From Oscillibacter valericigenes Sjm18-20 (GTDB lineage: Bacteria; Bacillota; Clostridia; Oscillospirales; Oscillospiraceae): a stretch of DNA of 64,000 nucleotides. Below, piece after piece: positions 44,261 through 53,848 of the stretch; within the stretch, counting starts at the first letter, position 1; each line of letters opens with the position of its first letter. The position numbers and the translations under genes were made by a program. The notes beneath the pieces were generated by a model. The model was not told the origin of the DNA. It did not search any database and saw only the letters and a list, made by a program, of their open reading frames with translations. The stretch spans positions 3,844,001 through 3,908,000 of the forward strand of contig AP012044.1 in NCBI GenBank assembly GCA_000283575.1, written 5' to 3'.

Positions 44261-44894
44261 AACTGTTTTTATCCGGTAAGGCTTCCCCCATGGTCTCAAG
44301 CAGGTTTTTCACGATGCGCCCGGTAAGTCCCCAGACGGCGCGGCCCTCCCAACGCCAGATGGGGACCTCCGCCTCGCCCCCCTCCCAGGGGTAGGTGGGC
44401 GGAACGCCCACCGCGTCATAGGGAAAGTCTGGCGGAACATCGGGCTCCAGCGTATAGACGTAAATCTTAGGCGGATGGCTCTGAAAAAATTCCAGTGGCA
44501 CGGTAAAAACCTCTTCCACCTCCGCCGGGGAGGGCCGCATGGCGCGAAGCCCTGCGCCATCCACCAGTCCCGGTACTGGCTGAAGCGAAAATTTCCCCGG
44601 CTGGCAGAGATAGTCCGTCCGGCCCAGCAATTGAATGTGGGCCGCGGGAATTTGAAGCTCCTCCTCCGTCTCCCGCAGGGCGCACTGTTCCGCCGTCTCT
44701 CCCGGCTCCATCCGGCCGCCCGGGAAGCAGACCTGGCCGCCCTGGCGGCGCAGAGATGCGGACCGCACCTCAAAAAGCAGATGCAGTCCATCCCCCTTCT
44801 CCACAAAGGGACACAGCACCGCGTAGTCATATTTCCGCCCCAGCAGTCCCGGCTCGTGGTCCTGCCACAGGGTTTTCAGCGTCTTACGGTTCAT
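44259..44894 (-). CDS. Nudix hydrolase (NudL/CoA pyrophosphatase-like)
   Basis: 211 aa. The Nudix box is GGRMEPGETAEQCALRETEE followed by ELQI; the usual EExGU glycine is glutamine here. LRRQGGQVCFPGG just before it is the UPF0035 pattern of CoA diphosphatases. It probably trims CoA or a related nucleotide diphosphate. Its start overlaps the stop of the lipid kinase gene by four bases, so the pair is coupled. Confidence 0.88.
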   Translation of the reverse strand: MNRKTLKTLWQDHEPGLLGRKYDYAVLCPFVEKGDGLHLLFEVRSASLRRQGGQVCFPGGRMEPGETAEQCALRETEEELQIPAAHIQLLGRTDYLCQPGKFSLQPVPGLVDGAGLRAMRPSPAEVEEVFTVPLEFFQSHPPKIYVYTLEPDVPPDFPYDAVGVPPTYPWEGGEAEVPIWRWEGRAVWGLTGRIVKNLLETMGEALPDKNS

Positions 44895-45781
44895 CCCAGC
44901 AAAAAGGAGATGGCCTGCCGCTGGTTTTCGATGTCTACCGTGGGCACGGCGGGGGCATACTCTCCATCAAGGGACCAAGGCAGCTCCTCCTCCGTCTCCA
45001 TATGGACGGAGGACACATGGCGAAACACCAGCCCGCCCTGGTCATACTCCTGATTCAGGAGAGCTATAATGAGATTGTTGAGGTCGATGGCCGTCTTGGG
45101 GCTGGGAATCAGCAGCATTTCAAACTTTCCGTCATCCAGAACCACCCGTTCCGGGTCCAGCTTCATCAATCCGCCGATGGAGGTGGAGTTGCAGACTGCG
45201 CCGAACAGATACTCTCCGTCCAGCGGCTCCCCGTCGGCGGTGATCCGGAGCTGATAGGGGCGCAGGGTGTTCAGGTCTTTCATGCCCTCCAGAATATAGG
45301 CAAAGTGTCCCAACGCGTTTTTTGCGGCCTGGGATGCGGCATAGGAGCTGCGAACAAAAGCCCCGAAGGAGGCCACGTACACAAAATACCGCTGGTTCCA
45401 CTTTCCGATGTCCAGCTTCCGCGGCTCGCCAGCCATGGCGGTCTGGGCCGCCCGAGCGGAGTTTTCGGAGATATGGAGGCTGGCGGCAAAGTCATTGGTA
45501 CTGCCGCGGGGCAGATAGCCCAGTATCGGCGGCTCTTCCAGCCGCATCAGTCCGGAAATGGTCTCGTTCAGTGTGCCGTCCCCGCCCACGCAGACCACCG
45601 TGTCATAGTTTGCCCCCTCCGCCGCAGAAGTCTCCGTGGCATCGCCGGGGCCGGCGGTATTATGGATTTTGACCAGATATCCGGCATCCGAGAAGACGCT
45701 CAATGCGTCAAACAGCGGCCCGCGGGATTGGGTTTTTCCAGACCGGGGATTCACAATCAGAAGCAGTTTTTTATCCTTCAT
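44891..45781 (-). CDS. Diacylglycerol kinase family lipid kinase (DagK/YegS type)
   Basis: 296 aa. IVNPRSGK at residues 9-16 and the ATP-binding GGDGT at 66-70, followed by LPRGSTNDFA. This soluble lipid kinase family phosphorylates diacylglycerol or similar membrane lipids, recycling them to phosphatidate. AGGAGG precedes the ATG. First gene of a two-gene operon with the Nudix hydrolase. Confidence 0.92.
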   Translation of the reverse strand: MKDKKLLLIVNPRSGKTQSRGPLFDALSVFSDAGYLVKIHNTAGPGDATETSAAEGANYDTVVCVGGDGTLNETISGLMRLEEPPILGYLPRGSTNDFAASLHISENSARAAQTAMAGEPRKLDIGKWNQRYFVYVASFGAFVRSSYAASQAAKNALGHFAYILEGMKDLNTLRPYQLRITADGEPLDGEYLFGAVCNSTSIGGLMKLDPERVVLDDGKFEMLLIPSPKTAIDLNNLIIALLNQEYDQGGLVFRHVSSVHMETEEELPWSLDGEYAPAVPTVDIENQRQAISFLLG

Positions 45782-45856
45782 GGCGGAGCCTCCTGCTCAT
45801 ATTGCAGTAAAAAGCTTTTCATTCTTAAAAATGCGGGTATTTCAGCCGTGTGAAAC

Positions 45857-45909
45857 AGTATAGCACGCCCGGCGCGGTATTGCAATTCTCATTCCCCCCG
45901 TGTTACAAT
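45857..45909. promoter_or_regulatory. Divergent promoters sharing one palindromic -35 hexamer
   Basis: TTGCAA at 45880-45885 reads the same on both strands. On plus it is 18 bp from TACAAT (45904-45909) and serves the AI-2E family gene. On minus it is 17 bp from TATACT (45857-45862) and serves the lipid kinase gene. The two should compete for RNA polymerase. Confidence 0.6.
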
Positions 45910-45958
45910 ATTAGAAAACACCGCGCAACACGCGGAGAATAAGAGGAGGCGAGGTCGC

Positions 45959-47194
45959 GTGCGGCAGAGCAGATACTGGAAGTTGGGCGTCACCGTGTTT
46001 TTGACCGCGGCGGCAATCCTTCTGTTTTACGATATACTATTCGGCCAGCGGGACGCAGTGGTCCTGATTTTTCGCCTGTTCGCGGCCTTAAAACCAATTG
46101 CCTACGGCGCCATGATCGCCTACTTGCTGGCCCCCATAGTGAACTTTTTTGACCGGCTTATTTCTCCCGCCCGGATGGCTTCCGCCAGAGGTGACGGACG
46201 CTTCCGGGACGCCGGCGTCCGGGCGGTGAGTGTGGTTTTGACGTGGATCGTCATCACCGCTTTTGCCTACCTGCTGCTGAGTTTTCTGCTGCCCCAGGTC
46301 TATAAAAGCATCCTGCGCCTGATCGACAATATGGAGACCTATTACAATACGATCAACACTTGGGTCGCCGGCCTTCTGGAGCAGAATCCCTCTCTTGAAA
46401 CCTGGGTAAGGGACCAGTTGAACGCCTATTATGAGGATCTGTCCAGTCTGATTACCGATCAGGTCTTGCCTCAGGCGCAGCAGCTGATGTCCGCCGTGGG
46501 CGGCGGCGTCGTGACGGCGCTGGGCTTTTTAAAAAACCTGCTGGTGGGTACCATCGTCTCCATTTATCTGCTGGCCTCCAAGGAGCGCTGCGCGGCCCAC
46601 TGCCGCAAGCTGGTTTGCGGATTGTTCCGCCCCTCCCAGTCCACCTGGATCTTTCGGGCCGTGGGGACTGCGGACCGCATCTTCAGCGGCTTTGTCCGGG
46701 GAAAACTGCTGGACTCCCTCATCATCGGGATTATCTGCTTTGTTTTCTCCAGCATCTTTGACTTCCCCTACGCGCCGCTGGTATCCGTGATCGTGGGCGC
46801 CACCAATATCATTCCCTTCTTTGGCCCGTTCCTGGGCGCCATTCCCAGCCTGTTCCTGATTTCGCTGGACTCTCCCATCAAGGCGCTGTACTTCCTGATC
46901 TTCATACTGGCTCTTCAGCAGGTGGACGGCAACATTATCGGCCCCAAAATTCTGGGAGACCGAACGGGGCTTTCCAGTCTCTGGGTCATCATTGCAATTT
47001 TAGTGGGCGGCAGCTTCTTCGGCGTGCCGGGAATGTTTTTCGCCGTACCGGTGTTGGCCTGCTTCAACACCTTCGTGGATTTTTGCATAAATTGCCGGCT
47101 CAAGAAGCGGGGCATGCCCGTGTCGGTTTCCGCCTATCAGGGCGAAACGCCGAAGCCGGAGGAAAAAACGTCGAAAGATTCTGGGAAACTGTAA
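45959..47194 (+). CDS. AI-2E family transporter
   Basis: 411 aa, seven to eight predicted membrane segments, with the PF01594 blocks LKPIAYGAMIAYLLAPIVNF, FVRGKLLDSLIIGIICF and VDGNIIGPKILGDRTGLSSLWVI. Members export autoinducer-2 or act as Na+/H+ antiporters; no lux gene is here. Starts with GTG; GAGGAGG at 45942-45948 supports it. Confidence 0.92.
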   Translation: MRQSRYWKLGVTVFLTAAAILLFYDILFGQRDAVVLIFRLFAALKPIAYGAMIAYLLAPIVNFFDRLISPARMASARGDGRFRDAGVRAVSVVLTWIVITAFAYLLLSFLLPQVYKSILRLIDNMETYYNTINTWVAGLLEQNPSLETWVRDQLNAYYEDLSSLITDQVLPQAQQLMSAVGGGVVTALGFLKNLLVGTIVSIYLLASKERCAAHCRKLVCGLFRPSQSTWIFRAVGTADRIFSGFVRGKLLDSLIIGIICFVFSSIFDFPYAPLVSVIVGATNIIPFFGPFLGAIPSLFLISLDSPIKALYFLIFILALQQVDGNIIGPKILGDRTGLSSLWVIIAILVGGSFFGVPGMFFAVPVLACFNTFVDFCINCRLKKRGMPVSVSAYQGETPKPEEKTSKDSGKL

Positions 47195-47201
47195 AAATTT
47201 C

Positions 47202-47230
47202 TTGCAATCGGCGAAAAAATCGTGTACAAT
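47202..47230 (+). promoter_or_regulatory. Promoter of the opp operon
   Basis: TTGCAA (47202-47207) and TACAAT (47225-47230), 17-bp spacer, right after the AI-2E stop codon. Confidence 0.7.
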
Positions 47231-47360
47231 ACGGCTTTGCGGGGAGTGTTATTTTTATGACAAACCCGCAAGGCCCCTTTTTCGGGTCAAAAACTGAATA
47301 GGAGCCAAAGATTTTTCAAACCCGGTCGACCCATTGGGCGGCCAGGGGAAGGAGAAAGCA

Positions 47361-48920
47361 ATGAAAAAGCGTATTTTGGCAGGGCTTCTGGCAGCACTTC
47401 TGTGCGCCGCACTCTCCGGTTGTGGAGGCGGCAGTGGAGAAAGCGGCGCGTCGGGGGCGCAAAACAGCGCGGGCAGCGCGAGCCCGGAGTCCACGGCAGA
47501 TTCCATTACCGTGGGCATCGCACAGGATTTAGACGAAAGCCTTGACCCACACCTCACGGTATCGGCAGGGACCAGAGAAGTCATGTTCAACGTATTCGAG
47601 GGGCTGGTAAAGCCCACTCCTGACGGAGATCTGATCGACGCGGTCGCCGACCACCACGAGGTATCCGCCGACGGAACGGTTTACACCTTTACTCTGCGTG
47701 AGGGTGTGAAGTTCCACAACGGCGCGGCGGTGACAGCGGACGATGTGATCTGGTCCATCGAGCGCTGCGCCGACACCAGTGAGGGCAAAGCCCCTTTGGT
47801 GGAGGCGTTTTCTAATATCCAGTCGGTGAAGGCAACGGACGATAAAACCGTGGTCATCACCCTCAACGCTCCGGACAGCGAATTTCTGGCGTCCCTCACC
47901 ACGGCCATCCTTCCCGCAGGCTACGACCAGCAGGCCACGGCTCCCATCGGCACCGGCCCCTTTAAATTCTCCGGTCGTGTGGCCGGCGAGTCCATCACTC
48001 TGGAGCGGTTCGACGACTACTGGGGTAAAAAGCCGGCCATCAAAGACGTGACCTTCAAGATCTTTGAAAGCGGAGATGCAATGGTGCTGGCCCTCCAGAG
48101 CGGGGCCATCGACCTGTGCGCCCATCTTACCACCACGCAGGCCGCGCAGCTGGGCGACGGCTTCCGGATTCTCAACGGCACGATGAATCTGGTGCAGGCG
48201 CTGTACCTGAACAACGCAGTGAAGCCTTTGGACGATGTGCGGGTACGGCAGGCGCTGTGCTATGCCGTGGACAAGCAGCAGGTCATTGACCTTGCCACCG
48301 ACGGCACCGGCGTTGCCTTGGGGTCCAGCATATACCCCACCTTCACCAAGTATTTTGATGACTCCCTGACCAACTACTATACGCAGGATCTTGAAAAGGC
48401 CAAATCGCTTCTGACGGAGGCCGGGTACCCCAACGGCTTTGACCTGACCATCACCGTTCCCTCCAACTATCAGCCCCACGTCGACACCGCTCAGGTACTG
48501 GTGGAGCAGTTGAAGGCCGTCGGCGTCAACGCACAGATCGAGTTGGTGGACTGGAACACCTGGGTCAGCCGGGTGTATACCGACCGGGACTATCAGTCCA
48601 CGGTAGTGGGCGTGGACGCCAGCAGCATGACCGCCCGCGCCATGCTGGAGCGGTTCACCTCCACCTACGGCAAAAACTTCATCAACTACAACAACGCGGA
48701 CTATGACGCCCTGTTTGAAAAGACCCAGCTGGGTGCCGCCGCCGATGACGATGCGGCGCAGGTGGATCTCTACAAGCAGATGGAGAAGAATCTGACGGAG
48801 AACGCCGCAAACGTGTATCTTGAGGACCTGGGTGACCTGGTGGCCATCCGCAGTGATCTCACCGGCTATCAGTTCTATCCCATCTACGTGATGGACCTGT
48901 CTGGTGTGAAGGCCGGATAA
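47361..48920 (+). CDS. oppA: Peptide/nickel ABC transporter substrate-binding lipoprotein (OppA/DppA family)
   Basis: 519 aa. Lipoprotein signal with C21 in ALSGC, a Gly/Ser linker, then the SBP_bac_5 fold: FNVFEGLVKPTPDGDLI, YTFTLREGVKFHNG, VWSIERCAD, APIGTGPFKF, VRQALCYAVDKQQV. Binds peptides or similar ligands outside the membrane and hands them to the permeases downstream. AAGGAG precedes the ATG. Confidence 0.94.
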   Translation: MKKRILAGLLAALLCAALSGCGGGSGESGASGAQNSAGSASPESTADSITVGIAQDLDESLDPHLTVSAGTREVMFNVFEGLVKPTPDGDLIDAVADHHEVSADGTVYTFTLREGVKFHNGAAVTADDVIWSIERCADTSEGKAPLVEAFSNIQSVKATDDKTVVITLNAPDSEFLASLTTAILPAGYDQQATAPIGTGPFKFSGRVAGESITLERFDDYWGKKPAIKDVTFKIFESGDAMVLALQSGAIDLCAHLTTTQAAQLGDGFRILNGTMNLVQALYLNNAVKPLDDVRVRQALCYAVDKQQVIDLATDGTGVALGSSIYPTFTKYFDDSLTNYYTQDLEKAKSLLTEAGYPNGFDLTITVPSNYQPHVDTAQVLVEQLKAVGVNAQIELVDWNTWVSRVYTDRDYQSTVVGVDASSMTARAMLERFTSTYGKNFINYNNADYDALFEKTQLGAAADDDAAQVDLYKQMEKNLTENAANVYLEDLGDLVAIRSDLTGYQFYPIYVMDLSGVKAG

Positions 48921-48967
48921 ATAGGCCCGAATTCCATACGCCTGGATACCGAAAGGAGGCGACGACC

Positions 48968-49912
48968 GTGAAATACGCAGTGAAAAAGTTTTTGATGCTG
49001 CTGCTGACCATGGTCGCCGTCTCCTTTCTGGCTTTCGCGGCATTTCAAGTGGTAGCGGGAGACCCCGCCACCGACCTGCTGGGCACCGAGGCCACGCCGG
49101 AAAAGGTGGCACAGCTGCGGCATGAGATGGGACTCGACCGCCCTTTCCTTGTCCAGTACGGCAGCTGGCTTTTCGGCTTTGTCACCGGTGACCTGGGGGA
49201 ATCCTACTCGGGGGGAGCGGTTGCGGACCTGCTGGCCGCCCGTGTGCCGGTAACGCTGATGCTGAGTCTGATGTCCTTTGCGCTGACGGTGCTGTTCGCT
49301 CTGCCGCTGGGGCTTCGCTCCGTCCGGTACGGCGGCGGGGTCCGGAGCGCGGTTCACACGGTGGTAAACCAGTTTCTCATGGCGCTGCCCCCTTTCTTCA
49401 CAGGCATTCTGCTGACGTGGCTGTTCAGCATCGCACTTCAATGGTTCCGCCACGGCGATTTTCCCGGTTTTGCCGTAAACGTGGGCGGCTCCCTCTGGTA
49501 CCTGTTGTTCCCCGCAGCCGCCATTGCCATTCCCCGCATTGCCCAAACCGTCCGAATGCTCCGCAGCACGTTGCTGGCGGAGATGGACAAGGACTACGTC
49601 CGCACTGCCATCGCCCGGGGCAATGACCGCTCCGGGGTTTTGTACCGCCATGTGCTTAAAAACTCGCTGGTGCCCGTGGTGACTTTTCTGGCCCAAACCA
49701 TGGCCGAGATCGTGGCGGGCAGCATTGTGGTGGAGCAGGTATTCAATCTGCCTGGACTTGGGCGGTTGCTGCTGACGTCCATCGGAAGCCGGGACTATCC
49801 CACGGTACAGGCCATTGTGGTGATTCTGGCGTTTTGGGTGGTACTGGCAAACACCATCGCGGACCTTGTGAACCGGTGCATCGACCCGAGACTTGGAGGT
49901 GCGCGGGCATGA
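48968..49912 (+). CDS. oppB: Peptide ABC transporter permease (OppB/DppB)
   Basis: 314 aa with six membrane helices and the EAA loop region RSTLLAEMDKDYVRTAIARG, then FNLPGLGRLLLTSI. It opens the OppB-type channel half. GTG start with AAAGGAGG upstream. Overlaps oppC by four bases. Confidence 0.94.
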   Translation: MKYAVKKFLMLLLTMVAVSFLAFAAFQVVAGDPATDLLGTEATPEKVAQLRHEMGLDRPFLVQYGSWLFGFVTGDLGESYSGGAVADLLAARVPVTLMLSLMSFALTVLFALPLGLRSVRYGGGVRSAVHTVVNQFLMALPPFFTGILLTWLFSIALQWFRHGDFPGFAVNVGGSLWYLLFPAAAIAIPRIAQTVRMLRSTLLAEMDKDYVRTAIARGNDRSGVLYRHVLKNSLVPVVTFLAQTMAEIVAGSIVVEQVFNLPGLGRLLLTSIGSRDYPTVQAIVVILAFWVVLANTIADLVNRCIDPRLGGARA

Positions 49913-50742
49913 GAAGGCTCAAGAAGGCCGTCCGGGACCATCGAAACGGCTGTTTTCTGGCGGGCTGCGTCATCACCGGCGTCCTGCTGGCCCTGATTCT
50001 GCTGGGTGCGTTCTGGACGCCCTACGACCCCACGGCCATGATGGCGGGGCCGAAGCTGGACGGGCCCTCCCTCGCCCATTTGTTCGGCACAGATCATTTC
50101 GGCAGGGATATTTTCAGCCGCGTCCTCAAAGGAGCAGGTGTCACAGCGCTGGTGGCCGCGGGCACGGTGGTCATCGGCGGGGTATGCGGCACCCTGATCG
50201 GCGCGCTTACCGGCTATTTCGGCGGTGCGGTGGATGAGCTGTTGATGCGGTTTAACGACACCATCACCGCCTTTCCCAGCATTCTTCTGGCTCTGGTGTG
50301 CGTCACCATTTTCGGCTCGGGGAAATATCAGGTTCTGCTGGTTCTGGGCATCGTGTTCATCCCCAGCTTTGCCCGCATCGCCCGGACGGCGTTCAGTTCC
50401 CTGCGGGATGCAAACTTTGTTCAAAGCGCTCGGCTCATGGGAGCAAAACCCGCCCGCATTCTCTTTGTACACATTCTGCCCAACACGCTCCACGTTCTTC
50501 TGCCCGCCGTCACCATCGGTTTCAACAACGCGGTGCTGGCAGAGGCGTCCATGAGCTTTCTGGGACTCTGCGGCCAGCCGCCCGAGGCGTCTCTCGGCGC
50601 GCTTTTGTCCGAGGCACAGGGGATGCTGACCACCGCCCCGTGGTATGCCCTGTGCACCGGCGGGATGATTGTGGCGCTGATTTTTGGGGTGGGCCTGATC
50701 GGAGAGGGACTTCAAAGCGGAAGGGGGGAGCGAAATGCTTGA
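49909..50742 (+). CDS. oppC: Peptide ABC transporter permease (OppC/DppC)
   Basis: 277 aa. HLFGTDHFGRDIFSRVLKG is the typical OppC entry, and FVQSARLMGAKPARILFVHI is the EAA loop that docks on the ATPases. Second channel half. Overlaps oppD by eight bases, so expression is coupled. Confidence 0.94.
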   Translation: MRRLKKAVRDHRNGCFLAGCVITGVLLALILLGAFWTPYDPTAMMAGPKLDGPSLAHLFGTDHFGRDIFSRVLKGAGVTALVAAGTVVIGGVCGTLIGALTGYFGGAVDELLMRFNDTITAFPSILLALVCVTIFGSGKYQVLLVLGIVFIPSFARIARTAFSSLRDANFVQSARLMGAKPARILFVHILPNTLHVLLPAVTIGFNNAVLAEASMSFLGLCGQPPEASLGALLSEAQGMLTTAPWYALCTGGMIVALIFGVGLIGEGLQSGRGERNA

Positions 50743-51520
50743 GATTCGTGACCTCCATGTGAAATTCCACAGCCGCTGCCGCGAGGCGGTGGCGGGCGTC
50801 TCCCTCTCTATTGCCGACGGGGAGATTCTGGGTCTCGTGGGGGAATCCGGCTCCGGTAAATCCGTCACGGCCATGTCGGTGGCGGGCCTTCTGCCCCGGA
50901 AGCAGTGCGATTATTCCGGAGACGTCTTGCTGGACGGCGCGGACCTGCTCCACGCGGACCGCTCCGCACTGCGGAAAATCCAGGGCCGGGAGATCGGCGT
51001 GGTTTTTCAGGAGCCCCAGTCCAGTCTGGACCCGGTGATGAAGGTGGGAAAGCAGGTGGAGGAGTGTTTATACCTCCACACCAGCCTGACAAAAGAGGAG
51101 CGCCGCGCCCGGGCTCTTTCCGCCATGGCGGCGGTGGAGCTGTCGGACCCTGAAGTGCTCTATGGCAAGTATCCCCATGAGCTTTCCGGAGGAATGCTCC
51201 AGCGGGCCATGATCGCCGCCGCCGCAGTGACCCATCCAAAACTGCTGGTGCTGGATGAACCCACCACCGCGTTGGATGTGACGATTCAGTCCCAGATTCT
51301 GGAGCTTTTGAAAAAGCTGAACCGGGAATACGGCATGTCCATGCTGTTTATCTCCCACAATCTGAACGTAGTCCGCAAGCTCAGCTCCCGCGTCGCGGTG
51401 ATGCAAACCGGCGTCATCGTGGAGACCGGGGTTACGGAGGACGTCTACGCCAACCCGAGGCACCCCTATACCAAAAAGCTGGTGGCCGCCATCCCCACCC
51501 GAAAAAAGAAGAATTTTTGA
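50735..51520 (+). CDS. oppD: Peptide ABC transporter ATPase (OppD/DppD)
   Basis: 261 aa. Walker A GESGSGKS, signature LSGGMLQRAMIA and Walker B KLLVLDEPTTALD are intact. It is shorter than classic OppD (about 320-335 aa): the C-terminal oligopeptide_HPY zone is reduced, stopping just after HPYTKKLVAAIP. It pairs with OppF. Confidence 0.93.
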   Translation: MLEIRDLHVKFHSRCREAVAGVSLSIADGEILGLVGESGSGKSVTAMSVAGLLPRKQCDYSGDVLLDGADLLHADRSALRKIQGREIGVVFQEPQSSLDPVMKVGKQVEECLYLHTSLTKEERRARALSAMAAVELSDPEVLYGKYPHELSGGMLQRAMIAAAAVTHPKLLVLDEPTTALDVTIQSQILELLKKLNREYGMSMLFISHNLNVVRKLSSRVAVMQTGVIVETGVTEDVYANPRHPYTKKLVAAIPTRKKKNF

Positions 51521-51598
51521 TTACAATTTGTGATATTGGCAAATAATATTGTGTTTTGTATTTAATAAACACGCATTTTGGCAGAAAGGAGCCGCGTT

Positions 51599-52333
51599 AT
51601 GACCGATGAACTGGCCCTGTCCGTCCGCCATCTCACCTGTGGGTACCGGGCCGGGGGTGGACTCTGGGGGAAAGCTGTTCGGCAGGAGGTTCTGCGGGAC
51701 GTGACCTTTGACATTGGTCAGGGAGAAATTCTCGGTCTGGTGGGTGAATCCGGAACGGGAAAATCTACACTGGCAAAGGCGATTCTGGGCATGGTAAAAC
51801 CCCATTCCGGCGAGATCATCCACTATACCAGGCGGCCCCAGATGATCTTTCAGGACCCTTACAGTTCCCTGAACCCCGCCTATACCGTGGCGTGGATTCT
51901 GGAGGAGCCGCTTCGGATCTTCGGCAAGTATGACGGGCCGGAGCGGAAGCGCCGGGTACGGGATATTCTGGACCGAGTAGAGCTTCCGGAGGAAACTCTG
52001 GACGCCAAGCCCGCGGAGCTCTCCGGCGGACAGCGTCAGCGGGTGTCCATTGCCGCGGCGCTCATTCAGCGGCCGAAATTTCTGGTGGCGGATGAACCGG
52101 TATCCGCTCTGGATGTGACGATTCAGGCGCAGATCCTGCAGCTATTAAAAAGACTGAATCAGGAGCTGGGGCTCAGCTACCTCTTCATCTCCCACGATCT
52201 GAATGTCGTCTATCAGCTTTGCCATCGGGTGCTGGTGATGAAATCCGGCCGGATTGTGGAGCAGGGGCCGGTGGAGGAACTTTTCGCCCACCCTCAGCAG
52301 GACTACACCCGTCAGTTGCTGGCGGCGGAGTAA
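51599..52333 (+). CDS. oppF: Peptide ABC transporter ATPase (OppF/DppF)
   Basis: 244 aa. Walker A GESGTGKS, signature [12 protein letters not shown], Walker [14 protein letters not shown]. The 78-bp gap before it is about 70 percent AT, unlike the rest of the operon, with a weak promoter-like TTGGCA. Short C-terminal region, as in OppD here. AAAGGA precedes the ATG. Confidence 0.93.
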   Translation: MTDELALSVRHLTCGYRAGGGLWGKAVRQEVLRDVTFDIGQGEILGLVGESGTGKSTLAKAILGMVKPHSGEIIHYTRRPQMIFQDPYSSLNPAYTVAWILEEPLRIFGKYDGPERKRRVRDILDRVELPEETLDAKPAELSGGQRQRVSIAAALIQRPKFLVADEPVSALDVTIQAQILQLLKRLNQELGLSYLFISHDLNVVYQLCHRVLVMKSGRIVEQGPVEELFAHPQQDYTRQLLAAE

Positions 52334-52337
52334 ACAT

Positions 52338-53426
52338 ATGAAAGCGTTTTTTCTGAGACACAGAAAACTCCATATCTGGCTGCTGGCAGAACTCGTCATT
52401 CTGGTGGCCTTTTTCGCCGTCCGGAAAAATGGGGCCTGGATGACCGCGCTCACGCAGCATATCTCCAATCCCTTCCGCGAGGCGTTGGGAACCCTCTGCT
52501 ATCGTGTGCGCTTTTCCGTGATGGAGGCTTTGTGCATATTGCTGGTGGTGTTTGTCGCGGCGTACCTGATCGGCAGTATCGCCGCCGTCATCCGGGCAGG
52601 AGGGCGGCGGAAGCGCCGAATCTACAGCGTTCTCCTGGGCGCGGTGTGCACCGGGCTGACCATTTGGGGCGCCTTCTGCTGGCTCTGGGGGGTTCAATAC
52701 GAAGCGGACGGTTTTCAGGCCCAGTCCGGCATTTACGCCGAGGACGTGACGCTGGACGATCTGGCCGCCGTGACGCAGTATTTCGCGGATCAGCTGGTGA
52801 AGACGGAGGACCATGTGCCGCGGGACGAAAACGGCTTGTTTGCCGTTTCCCGGTCGGATATTCTGGCGGAGAGCACTCAGGTCTACGGCGCGGTTTCGGA
52901 GCGGTTCCCCTTCCTGGCTTTTGACGATCAGCCGCCAAAAGCCGTTCATTTCTCCCGCGTTATGAGCCTGTTGGACTTCACTGGGGTCTACTGCCCGCTG
53001 ACCGGCGAGAGCAACGTCAATATGGACAGCCCCGCCGTCTTCCTGCCCGTCACCGTCGCCCATGAGCTGGCTCATCAGCGGGGCATCGCTTCGGAGCAGG
53101 AGTGCAACTTCATCGCCATTCTGGCCTCCACCTCCTGTAATCTGGCGGATTACGCCTATTCCGGATGGCTTTTTGGCTACGTCTATCTGGGTAACGCGCT
53201 ATACAGCGCGGACAATGACCGTTGGTCGGAAATCTACGGCGGCCTTCCCGAAAACGTTCGGGCGGATCTTAAAAGCAACAACACCTACTGGGCGCAGTTC
53301 CGTGACTCCGCCGCCAAAAAGGTTTCCAACAATGTCTATGACCGCCTGCTGAAAAGCTACGGTGACGAAAACGGGATGAAAAGCTACGGGATGGTCGTAG
53401 ACCTGCTGGTGGCATACTACAAATAA
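52338..53426 (+). CDS. DUF3810 family membrane protein with HExxH motif
   Basis: 362 aa. Three N-terminal membrane segments (about 12-28, 60-88, 98-118) precede an outward-facing domain with H242-E-L-A-H246 (VAHELAHQRGI), the zinc-metallopeptidase signature, and a glutamate-rich EQECNFIA downstream that could provide the third ligand. The family is uncharacterised. It starts four bases after oppF and may be the last gene of the opp operon, perhaps processing peptides or cell-surface proteins (inference). Confidence 0.85.
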   Translation: MKAFFLRHRKLHIWLLAELVILVAFFAVRKNGAWMTALTQHISNPFREALGTLCYRVRFSVMEALCILLVVFVAAYLIGSIAAVIRAGGRRKRRIYSVLLGAVCTGLTIWGAFCWLWGVQYEADGFQAQSGIYAEDVTLDDLAAVTQYFADQLVKTEDHVPRDENGLFAVSRSDILAESTQVYGAVSERFPFLAFDDQPPKAVHFSRVMSLLDFTGVYCPLTGESNVNMDSPAVFLPVTVAHELAHQRGIASEQECNFIAILASTSCNLADYAYSGWLFGYVYLGNALYSADNDRWSEIYGGLPENVRADLKSNNTYWAQFRDSAAKKVSNNVYDRLLKSYGDENGMKSYGMVVDLLVAYYK

Positions 53427-53449
53427 ACCGCCGCCCCATGCGGCGGTTT
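53425..53449 (+). terminator. Hairpin right after the DUF3810 gene
   Basis: AAACCGCCGC (53425-53434) pairs with GCGGCGGTTT (53440-53449). The T-tail is short. Confidence 0.65.
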
Positions 53450-53532
53450 CCCCTAATTCCGGCGCAAATAAGGCGGCCCTCCGGGATATTGCCGAGCAGG
53501 CAGCGCAATAAGGACAGCCGCAGCAATTTTAG

Positions 53533-53567
53533 GCACCCCAAAGCATTTAAAATGCTTTGGGGTGCTT
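53533..53567 (+). terminator. Second hairpin terminator of the opp operon
   Basis: A perfect 16-bp stem (53533-53548 with 53549-53564) followed by TTT. The rest of 53450-53757 shows no gene. Confidence 0.7.
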
Positions 53568-53757
53568 TAATCCGTGCTGAGACGGAGGTTGCCTGCGCAA
53601 TAGCAGAACCTGATTTTTGCCAATCCCGCGGCGTGGGCAAAACTTTTTGCGCCTTTGGGCTGGAGACCGGCGTCTATCCCATGTGACCCGGTAAGATCTG
53701 AGACATGTTTTTTCCGCTCCACGCGGTTAAAATGAACAGTGGTTACATAAAAAGGCG

Positions 53758-53823
53758 GGTTTGCAATATCTTATAGGAAAGCAGAACTTTGGGTCGAAAA
53801 AGCCCAGCTGCAAACCGAAAAAT
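53758..53823 (+). other. Structured RNA leader before the chimeric gene
   Basis: GGTTTGCA (53758-53765) pairs with TGCAAACC (53809-53816), enclosing a TGGG/CCCA hairpin (about 53788-53806). A GAAAAATTTTTT tract follows and then the ribosome site at 53831-53837. It could be a leader with attenuator-like behaviour, but it matches no riboswitch I recognise. Confidence 0.35.
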
Positions 53824-53848
53824 TTTTTCAGGAAAGGAATGGCGCCGC

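Noticed and set aside
47529..49112. A 527-codon minus-strand open frame opposite oppA
   Set aside because: Antisense frame without motif or ribosome site.
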